A DNA stretch of 64,000 bases from an uncultured delta proteobacterium (GTDB lineage Bacteria; Myxococcota; Myxococcia; Myxococcales; 40CM-4-68-19). Each line of letters begins with the position of its first letter. Within the stretch, counting starts at the first letter, position 1. The notes under the pieces were generated by a model. The model made no database searches, was not told the origin of the DNA, and saw only the letters and a program-made list of their open reading frames with translations. Positions 28,314 to 38,367 of this stretch are shown piece after piece. A program made the position numbers and the translations under genes. The stretch is taken from positions 1-64,000 of the forward strand of contig CAIWCD010000034.1 of the NCBI GenBank assembly GCA_903911145.1, written 5' to 3'.

Positions 28314-29279
28314 ATGGACTCCATCCGCGTCTCCTCGCTCATCGCCGACAAAGAGTTCGACCTGCGCCTCGAGTTGCTCGCGGGCGAGACGGGCGCGGAT
28401 CGCAAGATCGTCAGCGCGCGCATCCAGAAGCCGGGCCTCGCGCTTGCGGGCTTCACCGAGCACATCCACAAAGATCGCCTGCAGATCTTCGGCAACACCG
28501 AGCTGTCCTATCTGCAGACGCTCTCCGCGGCCGACCAGCGCACGCGCATGCGGGCGCTCTTCCAGCTTCCGATCTCGTGTCTGATCGTGACGAAGAATCT
28601 TCCCGTCAACGAGATGCTCAAGCAGGAGTCGAACGACGCGCGCGTGCCGCTCTTGCGCAGCTCGCATCTCTCCTCGACCTTCATCGACAACATCGAGCGG
28701 TTTCTCCAGGAGGCGCTCACCGCCTCGACGAGCGTGCACGGTGTGCTCATCGACGTCATCGGCGTCGGCATCCTCATCTTCGGCAAGAGCGGCATCGGCA
28801 AGAGCGAACTCGCGCTCGATCTCGTCACGCGCGGCCACCGTCTCGTCGCCGACGACATCGTCGATCTCAAGCGCAAGCCGGGCGGCTCGGTCTACGGCAG
28901 CGGCTCCGAGATCATCCAGCACCACATGGAAGTGCGCGGCATCGGCATCATCAACATCAAGGATCTCTTCGGCGTGTCGGCCGTGCGCGATCGCAAGAAG
29001 GTCGAGATGGTGATCGAGCTGGTCGATTGGGACGACCGCGCTGAGTACGATCGGCTCGGCATCGACGAGCACACCTACGCGGTGCTCGACACCGAGGTGC
29101 CGCTGCTCGTGATCCCCGTGCGGCCCGGACGCAACCTCGGCACCATCGTCGAAGTCGCGGCGCGCAATCACCTGCTCAAGCTGCAGGGCCACCACTCGGC
29201 GCGCGAGTTCCAGGAGAAGCTCTCCAAGCAGATCGAGCAGGCCACGCTCACGCGCGGCATCGGCGACGAGGTCGAGTGA
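28314..29279 (+). CDS. hprK: HPr kinase/phosphorylase
   Basis: 321 aa. Walker [14 protein letters not shown], the HRLVADD catalytic region and the HprK signature [17 protein letters not shown] are intact; an N-terminal regulatory domain of about 130 residues precedes them. In many Gram-negatives it phosphorylates HPr on Ser and is linked to the nitrogen PTS. Overlaps rapZ. Its divergent neighbour is the pncB operon with 90 bp between; HPr itself is not in the window. Confidence 0.94.
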   Translation: MDSIRVSSLIADKEFDLRLELLAGETGADRKIVSARIQKPGLALAGFTEHIHKDRLQIFGNTELSYLQTLSAADQRTRMRALFQLPISCLIVTKNLPVNEMLKQESNDARVPLLRSSHLSSTFIDNIERFLQEALTASTSVHGVLIDVIGVGILIFGKSGIGKSELALDLVTRGHRLVADDIVDLKRKPGGSVYGSGSEIIQHHMEVRGIGIINIKDLFGVSAVRDRKKVEMVIELVDWDDRAEYDRLGIDEHTYAVLDTEVPLLVIPVRPGRNLGTIVEVAARNHLLKLQGHHSAREFQEKLSKQIEQATLTRGIGDEVE

Positions 29280-30199
29280 TGAGCAAGACCGCGCCAGAGC
29301 TCGAGCTGGGCACCGAGACGCGCCCGCCCGCGCTGCACCAGATCCTCCTCGTCACGGGGATGTCGGGCGGCGGGAAGTCGACGGCGAACAAGGCGCTCGA
29401 GGACTCGGGCTGGTTCTGCATCGACAACTTGCCCATCGTGCTCTTGCCCAAGCTGCTCGAGCTCGCGGCGCACGGTGGCAGCGATGAGGTCGAGCGTCTC
29501 GCGCTGGTGGTCGACGCGCGCGAAGGACGTTTTCTCGACGCGGTTCCTGCGGCTCTCTCTGAAGCGCGGGCCGCGGGCCATCAAGTCTCCGTGCTCTTTC
29601 TCGACTGCGCCGACGAAGCGCTGCAGCGCAGATTTTCCGAGACGCGCAGGCGCCATCCGCTCTCACCTGACGGCGCAGTGGCCGATGGCATCGCGCGCGA
29701 ACGTGCGCTCCTGGAGCCAATCCGCGCGATCGCCGACGAGGTGATCGACTCCACGCGGCTCACGGTTCACGAGCTGCGCGAGCAGATCACCGCGCGCTTC
29801 GGCGGTGTCGTCGGCGAGCAGCAGCTGGTCGTGAACCTCATGTCGTTCGGCTTCCGCCACGGCCTGCCTGCCTCGAGCGATCTGGTGCTCGACGTGCGCT
29901 TCCTGCCCAATCCCTATTTCGTCGAGGGACTCAAAGCGCATGCGGGCACTGATCCGCGCGTCTCGCACTGGGTGCTCGAGAAGCCGGCCGCGCAGGAGTT
30001 CCTCGGACACGCCGAGCGGCTCCTGACGTTTCTGCTTCCGCAATACCGCGCCGAGGGGAAGAGCTACCTCACGGTCTCCATCGGCTGCACGGGCGGTAGA
30101 CACCGCAGCGTCGCGCTGGCCGAGGAGCTTGCGCACCGCTTGAGCGCGAGCGCGAACACGCGCATCCGTGTCGCGCATCGAGATGTCAGCAAGGTCTAG
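29279..30199 (+). CDS. rapZ: RNase adapter/nucleotide-binding protein RapZ family
   Basis: 306 aa. An N-terminal P-loop ([18 protein letters not shown]) and [14 protein letters not shown] are followed by the C-terminal RapZ domain ([34 protein letters not shown]). In E. coli it directs RNase E to the GlmZ RNA; in other phyla its targets are less clear. ATG 29279 overlaps the hprK TGA (TGATG); GTG 29276 is an alternative. Its TAG stop overlaps the stop of the convergent gene (CTAG). Confidence 0.93.
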   Translation: MSKTAPELELGTETRPPALHQILLVTGMSGGGKSTANKALEDSGWFCIDNLPIVLLPKLLELAAHGGSDEVERLALVVDAREGRFLDAVPAALSEARAAGHQVSVLFLDCADEALQRRFSETRRRHPLSPDGAVADGIARERALLEPIRAIADEVIDSTRLTVHELREQITARFGGVVGEQQLVVNLMSFGFRHGLPASSDLVLDVRFLPNPYFVEGLKAHAGTDPRVSHWVLEKPAAQEFLGHAERLLTFLLPQYRAEGKSYLTVSIGCTGGRHRSVALAEELAHRLSASANTRIRVAHRDVSKV

Positions 30200-30696
30200 C
30201 GATGGCGCTCGCCGAAATTAAACAGCAGGGAAGCCCAGAGCACGGCGGCCAGAATCGCAAAGACGAGGATCGCGAGAAACCGCTTTCGTTTGATTTGCGC
30301 TCGCGCCTCCTGCTCGCCGGAGGTTGTCTCCAGCACTTTGGCATAGACAAGCAATGCAACCGTCCAGATGACGAAACTGATGATTCCGCACAGAGCGAAA
30401 ATGCCCATCCCCTCGCCGTCGGTACCGCCGTCGTGAATGGCGAGGAGGCGTAACAGCAGGTCGTTCAAGAGCAGCAGGCCGTAGCTGTATGCAACGGCAC
30501 CCGGAAAATGAAACGCGTACAGCGGGCGATTGATCAGGGCGAGAGCGATCGGAAGCAGAAACAGAATCAAAACCGCGGCCGTGAAACCGTCGTCATTGCT
30601 GATCCGGATGCTGATGCAGGCCGGCGCGACATCGATGATGCAGACCAGCAGCAGTCCCGCGCACACCGACAGGATGCGTTGATTCTTGTCCGTCAC
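30196..30696 (-). CDS. Hypothetical four-helix membrane protein
   Basis: 166 aa with about four transmembrane helices ([78 protein letters not shown]). No family recognised. Its codons are slightly less GC-rich than those of its neighbours. It converges on rapZ with the two stop codons overlapping. Confidence 0.6.
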   Translation of the reverse strand: MTDKNQRILSVCAGLLLVCIIDVAPACISIRISNDDGFTAAVLILFLLPIALALINRPLYAFHFPGAVAYSYGLLLLNDLLLRLLAIHDGGTDGEGMGIFALCGIISFVIWTVALLVYAKVLETTSGEQEARAQIKRKRFLAILVFAILAAVLWASLLFNFGERHR

Positions 30697-30734
30697 TTGG
30701 TTCCCCGTGTCTGCCGCGCGGCCTATGGCTGCAG

Positions 30735-31646
30735 CTAGCGACTCTTCTTCGCGAGGTCCGAGTCGGTGAAGAGCCGCTCCTCGACGCAGAGTTCGCCGAT
30801 CGTGCGCAGCACCAGATCGGCCTTCTCCATGCTCAGCCGCACCGCCTCGATGTTGAGCACTTCCTCGGGACGCAGATCGTTGCGCAGACCCTGCGGCGCG
30901 CGAGACCGGACGGCGAAGAGCGCGTCGAAATCGCTCTGCGTCGAGGGCTGCGCGGCCTGCACTCCGGGCTGCGTTCGCGTCGCGGGTGCAACCAGGCCGA
31001 GGCTGCTGAGCGACGGCATCCCGGGGGAGGTGAGGCCCGGTGACAGCGACTGCGCGGGAGGTGGCGGCGGCATTGAGACTGCGGGAGTCGGCAGCGACGA
31101 GGCATCCGAGACGTTGACGATCTCGAAGCTCTCCTCGATCTCAACTCCCTCGTCGTCGAAGGCCGCGCTCGCCGGATCCTGCTCGAACATCACCTCGTCC
31201 CCGCGGTTGGCTGTGCCGTAGATCCGTCGCACTTCGCGCGAGATCTCGCTCGGCGTCGCGACCACAGGACGCACGCGCTTGCCCGTCTTCTTGCGAACCA
31301 GCGCCATTGTCGCCGCGTCGGTCGGATCGCCCATCGCAAGCCAGAGCAGCTCGTTGTTTTCGCGCAGCGCAACTGGCAGCACGAATCGATCGGCGCAAGT
31401 CTGGCCGTCGAGCAGCGCGATCGCATTCGCCTCCGGCGGAGTCAGCCCAAGATCGATCCGGTTCAGGCCCAGCGCGACCGAGAGCGATCGGCCCACGGCA
31501 GCCTCGGTCGCGAATCCCATCTCGGCGATCCGCTGCACGGCCACGCCGCCGCTCGACGTCTTGGCGCGGATGAGCACGGTGTCGTGCTGGCGCTCGTCGA
31601 GGAGACCATTCTTGCGCAAGAGCTCGAGGACGTTGCGGGTGGCCAA
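30735..31646 (-). CDS. MshEN-domain (GspE/PilB N-terminal-like) protein without ATPase
   Basis: 303 aa. Residues 1-140 resemble the MshEN/GspE N-terminal domain (LLRKNGLLDERQ, LGLNRIDLGLTPPEA, VALRENNELLWLAMGDPTDAATMALVRKKTGKRVRPVVATPSEI), which in bacterial secretion ATPases binds c-di-GMP or partner proteins. A Pro/Ser-rich linker (residues 180-240) and a short helical C-terminal part follow; there is no Walker motif. It may act as a free-standing adaptor in motility or type II/IV pilus regulation (inference). The only usable start is TTG 31646. Confidence 0.7.
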   Translation of the reverse strand: MATRNVLELLRKNGLLDERQHDTVLIRAKTSSGGVAVQRIAEMGFATEAAVGRSLSVALGLNRIDLGLTPPEANAIALLDGQTCADRFVLPVALRENNELLWLAMGDPTDAATMALVRKKTGKRVRPVVATPSEISREVRRIYGTANRGDEVMFEQDPASAAFDDEGVEIEESFEIVNVSDASSLPTPAVSMPPPPPAQSLSPGLTSPGMPSLSSLGLVAPATRTQPGVQAAQPSTQSDFDALFAVRSRAPQGLRNDLRPEEVLNIEAVRLSMEKADLVLRTIGELCVEERLFTDSDLAKKSR

Positions 31647-31696
31647 GCTGTAGCCCTTCGTGGATCAGACGATGATGGTGGCGTGCGCGCGGTCCG

Positions 31697-33112
31697 TCAC
31701 TTGTTCAGCTCTGCATCAGGAAGCGCGAGTTGCACAAGATATTCGCCGGTGAAGCAGGCGTCGCAGAAGGTGCGCGGCTTCGTCGCGACCGCGGCGTGCG
31801 TGCCTTCAACCGAGAGGTAGCCGAGCGAATCGGCGGTGATGTAGCGCGCGATCTCGTCGGTGCTGTGCGAGGCGGCGATCAGCTCCGAGCGCACGGGAGT
31901 GTCGATGCCGTAGTAGCAGGGCCAGCGCGTCGGCGGCGCGCTGATGCGCACGTGGACTTCGCGCGCGCCTGCGTCGCGGAGCATCTTGACGATCTTGCGA
32001 CTGGTGGTTCCGCGCACGATCGAATCATCGACGACGACGACTCGCTTTCCGCGAACCACCGCGGATACCGGGTTGAGCTTGAGCTTGACGCCGAAGTGCC
32101 GGATCGACTGCGACGGCTCGATGAACGTGCGCCCGACGTAGTGGCTGCGGATGAGGCCGAGATCGTAGGGAATGCCGGTCGCCACCGAGTAGCCGAGCGC
32201 CGCCGGGACGCCGGAGTCGGGAACGGGAACGACGACGTCGGCCTCGACAGGCGCTTCTTTCGCAAGCTGACGTCCAAGGAGCTTGCGCGTCTCGTAGACG
32301 CTGCGGCCGAACACAGTGGAGTCGGGGCGCGCGAAGTAGATCAGCTCGAAGATGCACTGGCCGGCTCGCTGCGACTCCTGCTTGCGCAGCGTGCGCAGAC
32401 CATTCGCGTCGACCACCACCAGCTCGCCCGGCTCGATCTCGCGGATGTACTCGGCCTCGATGAGATCGAGCGCGCAGCTCTCGGAAGCGAAGACCCACGC
32501 GCCGCGCAGGCGTCCGAGAATCAGCGGGCGAAAGCCGAGCGGATCGCGCCCCGCGACGATCGAATCTTCAGTCAGGCAGAGCAGCGACCAGGCGCCGCGA
32601 ACGTGCGCAAGGGCGCGCTGGATGCGGTCCACCGTGCTGCCGCCGCGTTCACGCGCGATGAGATGAACGAGCACTTCGGTGTCGCTCGAACCCTGAAAGA
32701 GAGCGCCGCCTTCGGCGAGCTGCGCGCGCAGCTCCTCGGTGTTGACGAGGTTCCCGTTGTGCGCGACCGCGACCTGACCGGGCGAGAGGCGCGCGACCAT
32801 CGGCTGCGCGTTCTCGATCACCGACTGGCCCGCCGTCGAGTAGCGCGTGTGGCCGATCGCGGCGCTGCCCGGAAGTCTGCTCAACGTATCCTTCGCCGAG
32901 AAGACATCCGCGACGAGGCCCATCCCCTTGTGCAGAGAGATGCGTCCTTCCCCGAGCGCCGCGATCCCCGCCGACTCCTGCCCTCGGTGCTGCAGCGCAT
33001 GGATGCCGAGATAGGTGAGGTTCGCCGCTTCGGGATGTCCGAAGATGCCGAAGACGCCGCACTCGTCGTGAAAGCCGTCGAGCGCTTCGTCGTCGCCAGC
33101 CTGCGCTTGCAT
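31697..33112 (-). CDS. purF: Amidophosphoribosyltransferase
   Basis: 471 aa. First step of purine synthesis, PRPP plus glutamine to phosphoribosylamine. The catalytic Cys ([10 protein letters not shown]) is residue 18, so a short propeptide must be removed, as in the B. subtilis type. Cysteines in [17 protein letters not shown] and [10 protein letters not shown] correspond to the 4Fe-4S ligands of that type. PRPP loop: [20 protein letters not shown] precedes the ATG. Divergent from the NlpC/P60 gene. Confidence 0.96.
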   Translation of the reverse strand: MQAQAGDDEALDGFHDECGVFGIFGHPEAANLTYLGIHALQHRGQESAGIAALGEGRISLHKGMGLVADVFSAKDTLSRLPGSAAIGHTRYSTAGQSVIENAQPMVARLSPGQVAVAHNGNLVNTEELRAQLAEGGALFQGSSDTEVLVHLIARERGGSTVDRIQRALAHVRGAWSLLCLTEDSIVAGRDPLGFRPLILGRLRGAWVFASESCALDLIEAEYIREIEPGELVVVDANGLRTLRKQESQRAGQCIFELIYFARPDSTVFGRSVYETRKLLGRQLAKEAPVEADVVVPVPDSGVPAALGYSVATGIPYDLGLIRSHYVGRTFIEPSQSIRHFGVKLKLNPVSAVVRGKRVVVVDDSIVRGTTSRKIVKMLRDAGAREVHVRISAPPTRWPCYYGIDTPVRSELIAASHSTDEIARYITADSLGYLSVEGTHAAVATKPRTFCDACFTGEYLVQLALPDAELNK

Positions 33113-33206
33113 GCGGTCACCTCATGACGGGGAGCGGGAATCTAGTGGCGACACGCCGTGCCGTGCAATGCGTAGCCGTACTCCGTTGCGCGCTATGCTC
33201 TCTCGC

Positions 33207-34499
33207 ATGCCTCCTTCGTCGCTGAAAACGCAGACGCGCCGTTGGCCTGCTCCTGTCGGGCGCTGGATGCTCGCAGCCGCGCTGGTGGCGGGCGGGAGCG
33301 TTTCGTCGGCGCCGCGGAAAAACATTCTCGAGTACGTCGATGATGCGCTCGCCAGCGATCGCGGCCTCGCCGATGACGAGCGGCGCGCGCTCTCCACTGC
33401 GCTTCACACCCGCTTCGGTGCGTACGCGACGGCGGTGATCGATCCGCAGAAACTCGAGGGGCCGAAGGTGGTGCTGCACACGATTGCCGAGGGCGAGATG
33501 GATTCGCTGCCGCCGGCGCGCGTCGCCGAGGTCGCCTTCGCGGCCTTCCAGGCGATCTATCGCGGCGCGCCGCCCGAGGTGGTCGAGGGGATCGCGCTCT
33601 ACGGGTATCGCAAGCAGATCGACGCGGATCGAATCGCGCTCTGGGCCAACGGCTACCGGCTCTGCACCGATCGCGGCGTTCCGTCTGAGGTCGCGGCCGA
33701 TCTGGTCCGCAACGCGATGGAGAGCAACTGGGACGATCACACGTTCGACACGCTCAAGTGGGCGCTCGTCGAGGGAGTCAAGCAGCACGAGGACGCGCGG
33801 CTCTACGCGGCGACGCTCTTCTCGGAGCTGAAGAAGAAGCCGGGCCAGCCGGGCGAGGCTGCCGCGCGGACCGCGCGCATCTTCAATGAAGCGAGCGCGA
33901 CGCATCATCCGGTGCCGAAGCCTGATTACGAGGGAGGCTTTCGTGCGCAGCCGTTCGCGGTGCCACCGGAGAGTCCAGGCGAGCCCGCGATCCAGCCGCA
34001 CGAGCCGCACGTCAAGCCACCCGAGACAACGCGAAATTCGGAGCCGACGGGCGAGGCGCCGAAGGGTGACGCGACTCCGCGAGGGAAGCGCGAAGAGGAG
34101 TCGCTCGGGCGTGCGATGGCGTCGCTCTGGCCCCGCCTCGAGCGTGCGCTGCGGTCGTATCTCGGCACGCCCTACGTCTGGGGCGGCGAGACGCACTCGG
34201 GTGTGGATTGCTCGGGCCTGACGCAGAGTTCGTACGCGGAGGTCGAGGTGATGCTTCCTCGCATCGCGAAGCAGCAGTGGCTGACCGGCGAACACATCGA
34301 TCGACAGGACGAGCTGCGCAAAGGAGACCTGCTCTTCTTCGACACGCTCGGCTCGGGCGTTTCGCACGTCGCGGTGGTCGTCGATCCGGCAGAGCACAAG
34401 TTCATTCACGCCTCGTCGTCGCGCGGGGTGATGGAGGAGACGCTCACGAAGAAGTATTTCCAGGCCCGCTATCTCGGCGCGCGTCGCGTGGTTCAGTGA
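33207..34499 (+). CDS. NlpC/P60-family cell-wall endopeptidase
   Basis: 430 aa; start ATG 33207 is chosen because it gives a signal-like N-terminus ([26 protein letters not shown]). The middle is helical, then a Pro-rich linker, and the last 120 residues are an NlpC/P60 domain with catalytic Cys in [10 protein letters not shown], His in VSHVAVVV and the third polar residue in FIHASSS. It should cleave peptidoglycan peptides in the periplasm. The next gene starts seven bases downstream. Confidence 0.85.
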   Translation: MPPSSLKTQTRRWPAPVGRWMLAAALVAGGSVSSAPRKNILEYVDDALASDRGLADDERRALSTALHTRFGAYATAVIDPQKLEGPKVVLHTIAEGEMDSLPPARVAEVAFAAFQAIYRGAPPEVVEGIALYGYRKQIDADRIALWANGYRLCTDRGVPSEVAADLVRNAMESNWDDHTFDTLKWALVEGVKQHEDARLYAATLFSELKKKPGQPGEAAARTARIFNEASATHHPVPKPDYEGGFRAQPFAVPPESPGEPAIQPHEPHVKPPETTRNSEPTGEAPKGDATPRGKREEESLGRAMASLWPRLERALRSYLGTPYVWGGETHSGVDCSGLTQSSYAEVEVMLPRIAKQQWLTGEHIDRQDELRKGDLLFFDTLGSGVSHVAVVVDPAEHKFIHASSSRGVMEETLTKKYFQARYLGARRVVQ

Positions 34500-34506
34500 G
34501 ATTCGC

Positions 34507-35823
34507 GTGCGTCTGATTCGCATGGTGATGCGCGCAGCCTTGCTGGGCCTGCTCGCGGCGATTCTTGCGCTGTCGACGATTTCGTTTGCGCACCAAGCAT
34601 CGGTCTCTGCGCCGCTCCTTCTGCACGGCCGCGCGCCGCTCACGCAGGTCGGCTCGGGAGAGCTGCGTGTCGGCGCTGCGCGCGTGGAGTTGCACGTCCC
34701 TCCTCGCGGGCCGATCGCGGGCTACCCGGCCTGGCGACGCGACGATGGACATGGGGAGCCGCTGTTCGTCCGTGCGCTCGCGATCGAACAGGGACCGCTC
34801 TCGGCGCTGCTCGTCTCGCTGCCGCTCCTGATGGTGTCCGGCCCGCTCGAAGAGGCGATCGTGCAGCGCGCATCGATCTCTCCCGCGAGCTGCGCGCTGA
34901 TCGCGGCGACGCACACGCACTCGGGGCCGGGCGGGACGTGGGACGACCTGCTCGTCGAAATCGGAGGCAATGGTCTTTATTCAAGAGAGCGCGCGGACGC
35001 GGTGGTGCAGGCTGCGGTCGACGCGATCGCGCAGGCCCGTGCGAGCCTCAAACCCGCGCGGGTCGCGGGGGCGAGCGATCGCTGGGCGGATGGACCGGCT
35101 GTCGCACGCAGCGGGGAGCTCGATCCTTCTCTCGGTGTCGCGCGCTTCGTTGATGCCGATGGGCGGCCGATCGCGAGCGTGGTGATCTATGGAATGCACG
35201 CGACGGTGATCCCGCGCAGCGTGCATCATCTCTCGGGCGATTGGCCCGAAGCGGCGGCGCAGCAACTCGAGCGAAGCAGTGGCGCTCCTGCGCTGGTGCT
35301 GCAGGGAGCGGGCGGCAACGCGACGTTTTCGCGCGAGGGGATCGCCGCTGATCCGCAACGAGCTGTGGAGCAGATCGGCGCTCGCGTGGCCACGGCGGCG
35401 GCGCGCGAACTCTCTGGAGCGCCGCTCGCCGAGACGACGCAGCCGCTCTCGTGTGGAACGAAGATCGTTGTGCTTCCCGAGCCGCGTGCAGCTCTGTCGG
35501 TCGCGTGGCCGCTGCGTCGCGCCGCGGGAAATCTCCTGCGAATCTTTGCCGAGCGCGCGGCCGTCGCGAGTTCGCTCACTCTCCCCGGCCTTGCTTTGCG
35601 CGGAATTCCTGGTGAGCCCACTGGCGCGCTGGCGCATGCTGGGCGCGGCCCGGACAATCGCGCGGAGATCTTCGTTGGCCTCGCCGATGGCTACGTCGGC
35701 TATGTCGAGAGCGCCGAACATTGGACGCTCGCCGAGGGAGAATCGGCGCGCACCTGGTACGGACCTGCGCTCGCGGCCGCGCTGGGCCTCGAATCGGCAG
35801 CGCCGCGCGAGATGGGCAAGTGA
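34507..35823 (+). CDS. Neutral/alkaline ceramidase-like hydrolase, short form
   Basis: 438 aa with an N-terminal membrane anchor or signal (RAALLGLLAAILALSTISFAHQ). It shows the neutral-ceramidase N-terminal features VGAARVELHVPPRGPIAGYPAW and the zinc-binding THTHSGPGG motif, plus GMHATVI. Bona fide bacterial ceramidases are near 650 aa and carry a C-terminal Ig-like domain, which is missing here, so the substrate is uncertain (another amide is possible). Coupled to the NlpC/P60 gene upstream. Confidence 0.75.
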   Translation: MRLIRMVMRAALLGLLAAILALSTISFAHQASVSAPLLLHGRAPLTQVGSGELRVGAARVELHVPPRGPIAGYPAWRRDDGHGEPLFVRALAIEQGPLSALLVSLPLLMVSGPLEEAIVQRASISPASCALIAATHTHSGPGGTWDDLLVEIGGNGLYSRERADAVVQAAVDAIAQARASLKPARVAGASDRWADGPAVARSGELDPSLGVARFVDADGRPIASVVIYGMHATVIPRSVHHLSGDWPEAAAQQLERSSGAPALVLQGAGGNATFSREGIAADPQRAVEQIGARVATAAARELSGAPLAETTQPLSCGTKIVVLPEPRAALSVAWPLRRAAGNLLRIFAERAAVASSLTLPGLALRGIPGEPTGALAHAGRGPDNRAEIFVGLADGYVGYVESAEHWTLAEGESARTWYGPALAAALGLESAAPREMGK

Positions 35824-35842
35824 GTTGGAAGAGAGCGAGTGA

Positions 35843-36796
35843 ATGAGCGAGATGGTGAGTGAGTCGTTGCGAAGCGTGCTGCGGATTTCGCCGGAGGTGC
35901 GCGAAGCGATCGCGCGCGGCTGCGCGGTGGCGCTGGAGACGAGCGTCGTCGCGCAGGGATTGCCGCCGCCGCACAATCTCGAGGTGGCGCGCCGGTGCGC
36001 TGCGGCCGTGCGTGCGTCGGGCGCGGTGCCCGCGGCGATCGCGCTGCTCGATGGCGCGCTGATCGTTGGTGCGAGCGACGCAGAGCTTGAGCGGCTTGCG
36101 GATCCTTCGCGCAAGCCAGCGAAGGCGGGTGCACGCGATCTCGCGGCGCTGCTCGCGGCGAAGCGCGAAGCGGGCACGACCGTCTCGGCCACGTGTGTCG
36201 CGGCTGAGCTCGCGGGCATCCGCCTCTTCGCGACCGGCGGCATCGGCGGCGTGCATCGGCGCATGAGCGAGCGCGAGCCGCTCGATGTCTCGAGCGACCT
36301 CGGCGAGATCTCGCGACGGCGCGTCTGCGTCGTCAGCGCGGGACCGAAGGCGATCCTCGATCTGCCCGCCACCGCAGAGCTGCTCGAGACACTCGCAGTG
36401 CCGGTCTGGGGATTTCGCACCAGCGAGCTGCCCGCGTTCTACGCGGACGCAAGCGGCATTCCTCTCGAGCACCGGGTCGACTCTCCCGAGCAGGCTGCGC
36501 GCGGGTTGCAGCTGCATTGGGACGCGCTGCGCATGCAGTCAGGCGTGTTGCTCGCTGTGCCTCCGCCGCGTGCGCTGCCTCGCGCGGAGATCGAGGCGGC
36601 GATGGCGCAGGCGCTCGCCGAAGCGCTCGCGCGCAAACTCTCGGGCAAGGAGACGACGCCGTTTCTTCTCTCGGCAGTGGCACGGCTGACGGCCGGTCGC
36701 ACGCTCGAGGCGAACCTGGCGCTGCTCGAGAACAACGCGCGCGTCGCGGGCGAAGTTGCGTGCGCGCTCGCTGCGCTCGGCACTGTTGCGCAGTAG
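35843..36796 (+). CDS. psuG: Pseudouridine-5'-phosphate glycosidase
   Basis: 317 aa. Cleaves pseudouridine-5'-phosphate to uracil and ribose-5-phosphate. Family blocks: [62 protein letters not shown] and [14 protein letters not shown]. Starts 20 bases after the ceramidase-like gene; no psuK kinase partner is present nearby, so supply of the phosphorylated substrate must come from elsewhere. Confidence 0.93.
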   Translation: MSEMVSESLRSVLRISPEVREAIARGCAVALETSVVAQGLPPPHNLEVARRCAAAVRASGAVPAAIALLDGALIVGASDAELERLADPSRKPAKAGARDLAALLAAKREAGTTVSATCVAAELAGIRLFATGGIGGVHRRMSEREPLDVSSDLGEISRRRVCVVSAGPKAILDLPATAELLETLAVPVWGFRTSELPAFYADASGIPLEHRVDSPEQAARGLQLHWDALRMQSGVLLAVPPPRALPRAEIEAAMAQALAEALARKLSGKETTPFLLSAVARLTAGRTLEANLALLENNARVAGEVACALAALGTVAQ

Positions 36797-36878
36797 CCTC
36801 GACGCGATGGAGCAGCCGCCCACCGGCCGTCTGTTGAACGCCAAGGCCTGAAGCTTCCGGCGATGGTATCGAAGCGCG

Positions 36879-37262
36879 ATGATCGCCTTCTTGGTCATCG
36901 TCGCCGTGCTCGCCGCGTCTGCCGGCGCACTCGTTGCCTCCTCTGCGCGACAGCGCCGTGAGGAGCTCTGCAACTACAAAGCCTCCCTCGCCGACGAGAC
37001 GACGCAAGCGATCGAGTCTCGCGCGTGGAACTGGTCCTACCTTGAGCGTCACGCGGACAGCTCCGCGGTGAAAGAGTTTCGCGCGCTGCTCGAAGCACGT
37101 CGCTACGCAGAGATGTTGGCCCGATGGCGCAAGCTGACCATCTCGCTCTCTGCAGTCGGAGACGATTCGTCGCCCGCGAAGCCAGAGTTCTATGACAGCG
37201 GCTCTGACATCGCCTTGCGCGCCTATGTCGAACTGCTCAACGAGCGCGCAGCGCGGTCATGA
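36879..37262 (+). CDS. Hypothetical membrane-anchored small protein
   Basis: 127 aa: one N-terminal transmembrane helix (MIAFLVIVAVLAASAGALVASSA) and a charged helical cytoplasmic or periplasmic remainder. No family recognised. It stands alone 82 bases after psuG and converges with the Sua5 gene. Confidence 0.55.
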   Translation: MIAFLVIVAVLAASAGALVASSARQRREELCNYKASLADETTQAIESRAWNWSYLERHADSSAVKEFRALLEARRYAEMLARWRKLTISLSAVGDDSSPAKPEFYDSGSDIALRAYVELLNERAARS

Positions 37263-37296
37263 TTCTTCGAAGCGCTCGCTGGGCCGCGCCTCTTCC

Positions 37297-38334
37297 TCAA
37301 CTCGGCTGCGCCGCAGCTCGCGTGAGCCGATCGCGGATCGCATCCCACGCGACGCCCACGGGCACCTCTTCGATCGCGATCGCGCTGCACTCCGCGTCCT
37401 CGAGTGCGCGCAGCGCGCTGTAGAGAAAGCGCGCGTAGACCACCGCATCGCCCGGCAGCCGCAGCACCAGCGCTCCCGCGGGCTCGGGCGTCTCGTCGCC
37501 ACAGAGGAGCACGCCGAGTTTCGGCGGCTCGGCAAGCGTCTCCTGCGCGATCGCCGAGAGATCGCACAGCACGCTTGGAACTTCCGGCCCGACGCAGAGG
37601 CGCAAGAGACCCGCAGGCGCGTAGTGGCGCTGGTGCTGGCCCGGCGACGCGCTCACCAGCACGGATTTCGAGAACCGATCCTGCGCCGCACCGAGCGCCA
37701 CGGGGCCGATCAGCGCCTCGAGTCGATCGCGCGGAATCGCTCCAGCCCGCAGCAGGCGCGGCCCAGCGCGATCGAGCTGGAGAACCGTGCTCTCGATTCC
37801 GAAGCCGCACTGGCCTCCATCGAGCACGGCGTCGATGCGTCCGTCGAGGTCGGCGAGCACATGCTCGGCGGTGGTCGGCGAGACGTGTTCGGAGCGATTC
37901 GCGCTCGGCGCTGCCAGAGGAGCGCCGAGCTGTTTGAGCAGCGCACGCGCGACCGGATGATCGGGCACGCGCAGAGCCACCGTCTGTCCTCCAGCCGTCA
38001 CCTCGTCGGGAATCGTCTCCGCGCGAGGAAGCACCAGCGAGAGCGGGCCAGGCCAGAACGCACCTGCGAGCGCGCTCGCCAGCGGCGGCCACCACGAGGT
38101 GAGCGCGCGGGCCGATTCGAGATCATGCGTGTGGACGATGAGCGGGTTGCTGCTCGGCCGTCCCTTCGCGGCGTAGATCCCGCGCACCGCGAGCGGATCG
38201 AGCGCCAGCGCGGCGAGTCCATAGACCGTCTCGGTGGGGATCGCGACGAGCCCTCCCGCGCGAAGCAGGCGCGCTGCCCGCTCGACATCGGCCGCGATCG
38301 ATCCGTCGAGCCGCTCCGTCTTGCGCGTGCTCAC
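37297..38334 (-). CDS. tsaC: L-threonylcarbamoyladenylate synthase (Sua5 type)
   Basis: 345 aa. Makes threonylcarbamoyl-AMP for t6A37 of tRNA. YrdC-fold signatures: GLVAIPTETVYGLAALAL, AAKGRPSSNPLIVH, WPGPLSLVLPR, PSANRSEHVSPTTAEHV. The extra C-terminal domain of about 130 residues (RHYAPAGLLRL...) marks it as the Sua5 rather than the short TsaC form. It follows purL on the same strand after 33 bases. Confidence 0.93.
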   Translation of the reverse strand: MSTRKTERLDGSIAADVERAARLLRAGGLVAIPTETVYGLAALALDPLAVRGIYAAKGRPSSNPLIVHTHDLESARALTSWWPPLASALAGAFWPGPLSLVLPRAETIPDEVTAGGQTVALRVPDHPVARALLKQLGAPLAAPSANRSEHVSPTTAEHVLADLDGRIDAVLDGGQCGFGIESTVLQLDRAGPRLLRAGAIPRDRLEALIGPVALGAAQDRFSKSVLVSASPGQHQRHYAPAGLLRLCVGPEVPSVLCDLSAIAQETLAEPPKLGVLLCGDETPEPAGALVLRLPGDAVVYARFLYSALRALEDAECSAIAIEEVPVGVAWDAIRDRLTRAAAQPS

Positions 38335-38367
38335 CGCCTGCTCCCGATGGCGCGGAAGGCGTTCATG

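Noticed and set aside
26742-29195. 817-codon ORF containing pncB
   Set aside because: Codons before 28223 are antisense to hprK; the PncB family N-terminus begins at ATG 28223.
33117-34643. 508-aa minus-strand ORF
   Set aside because: Antisense to the NlpC/P60 gene; no recognisable domain and unnatural Arg-rich composition.
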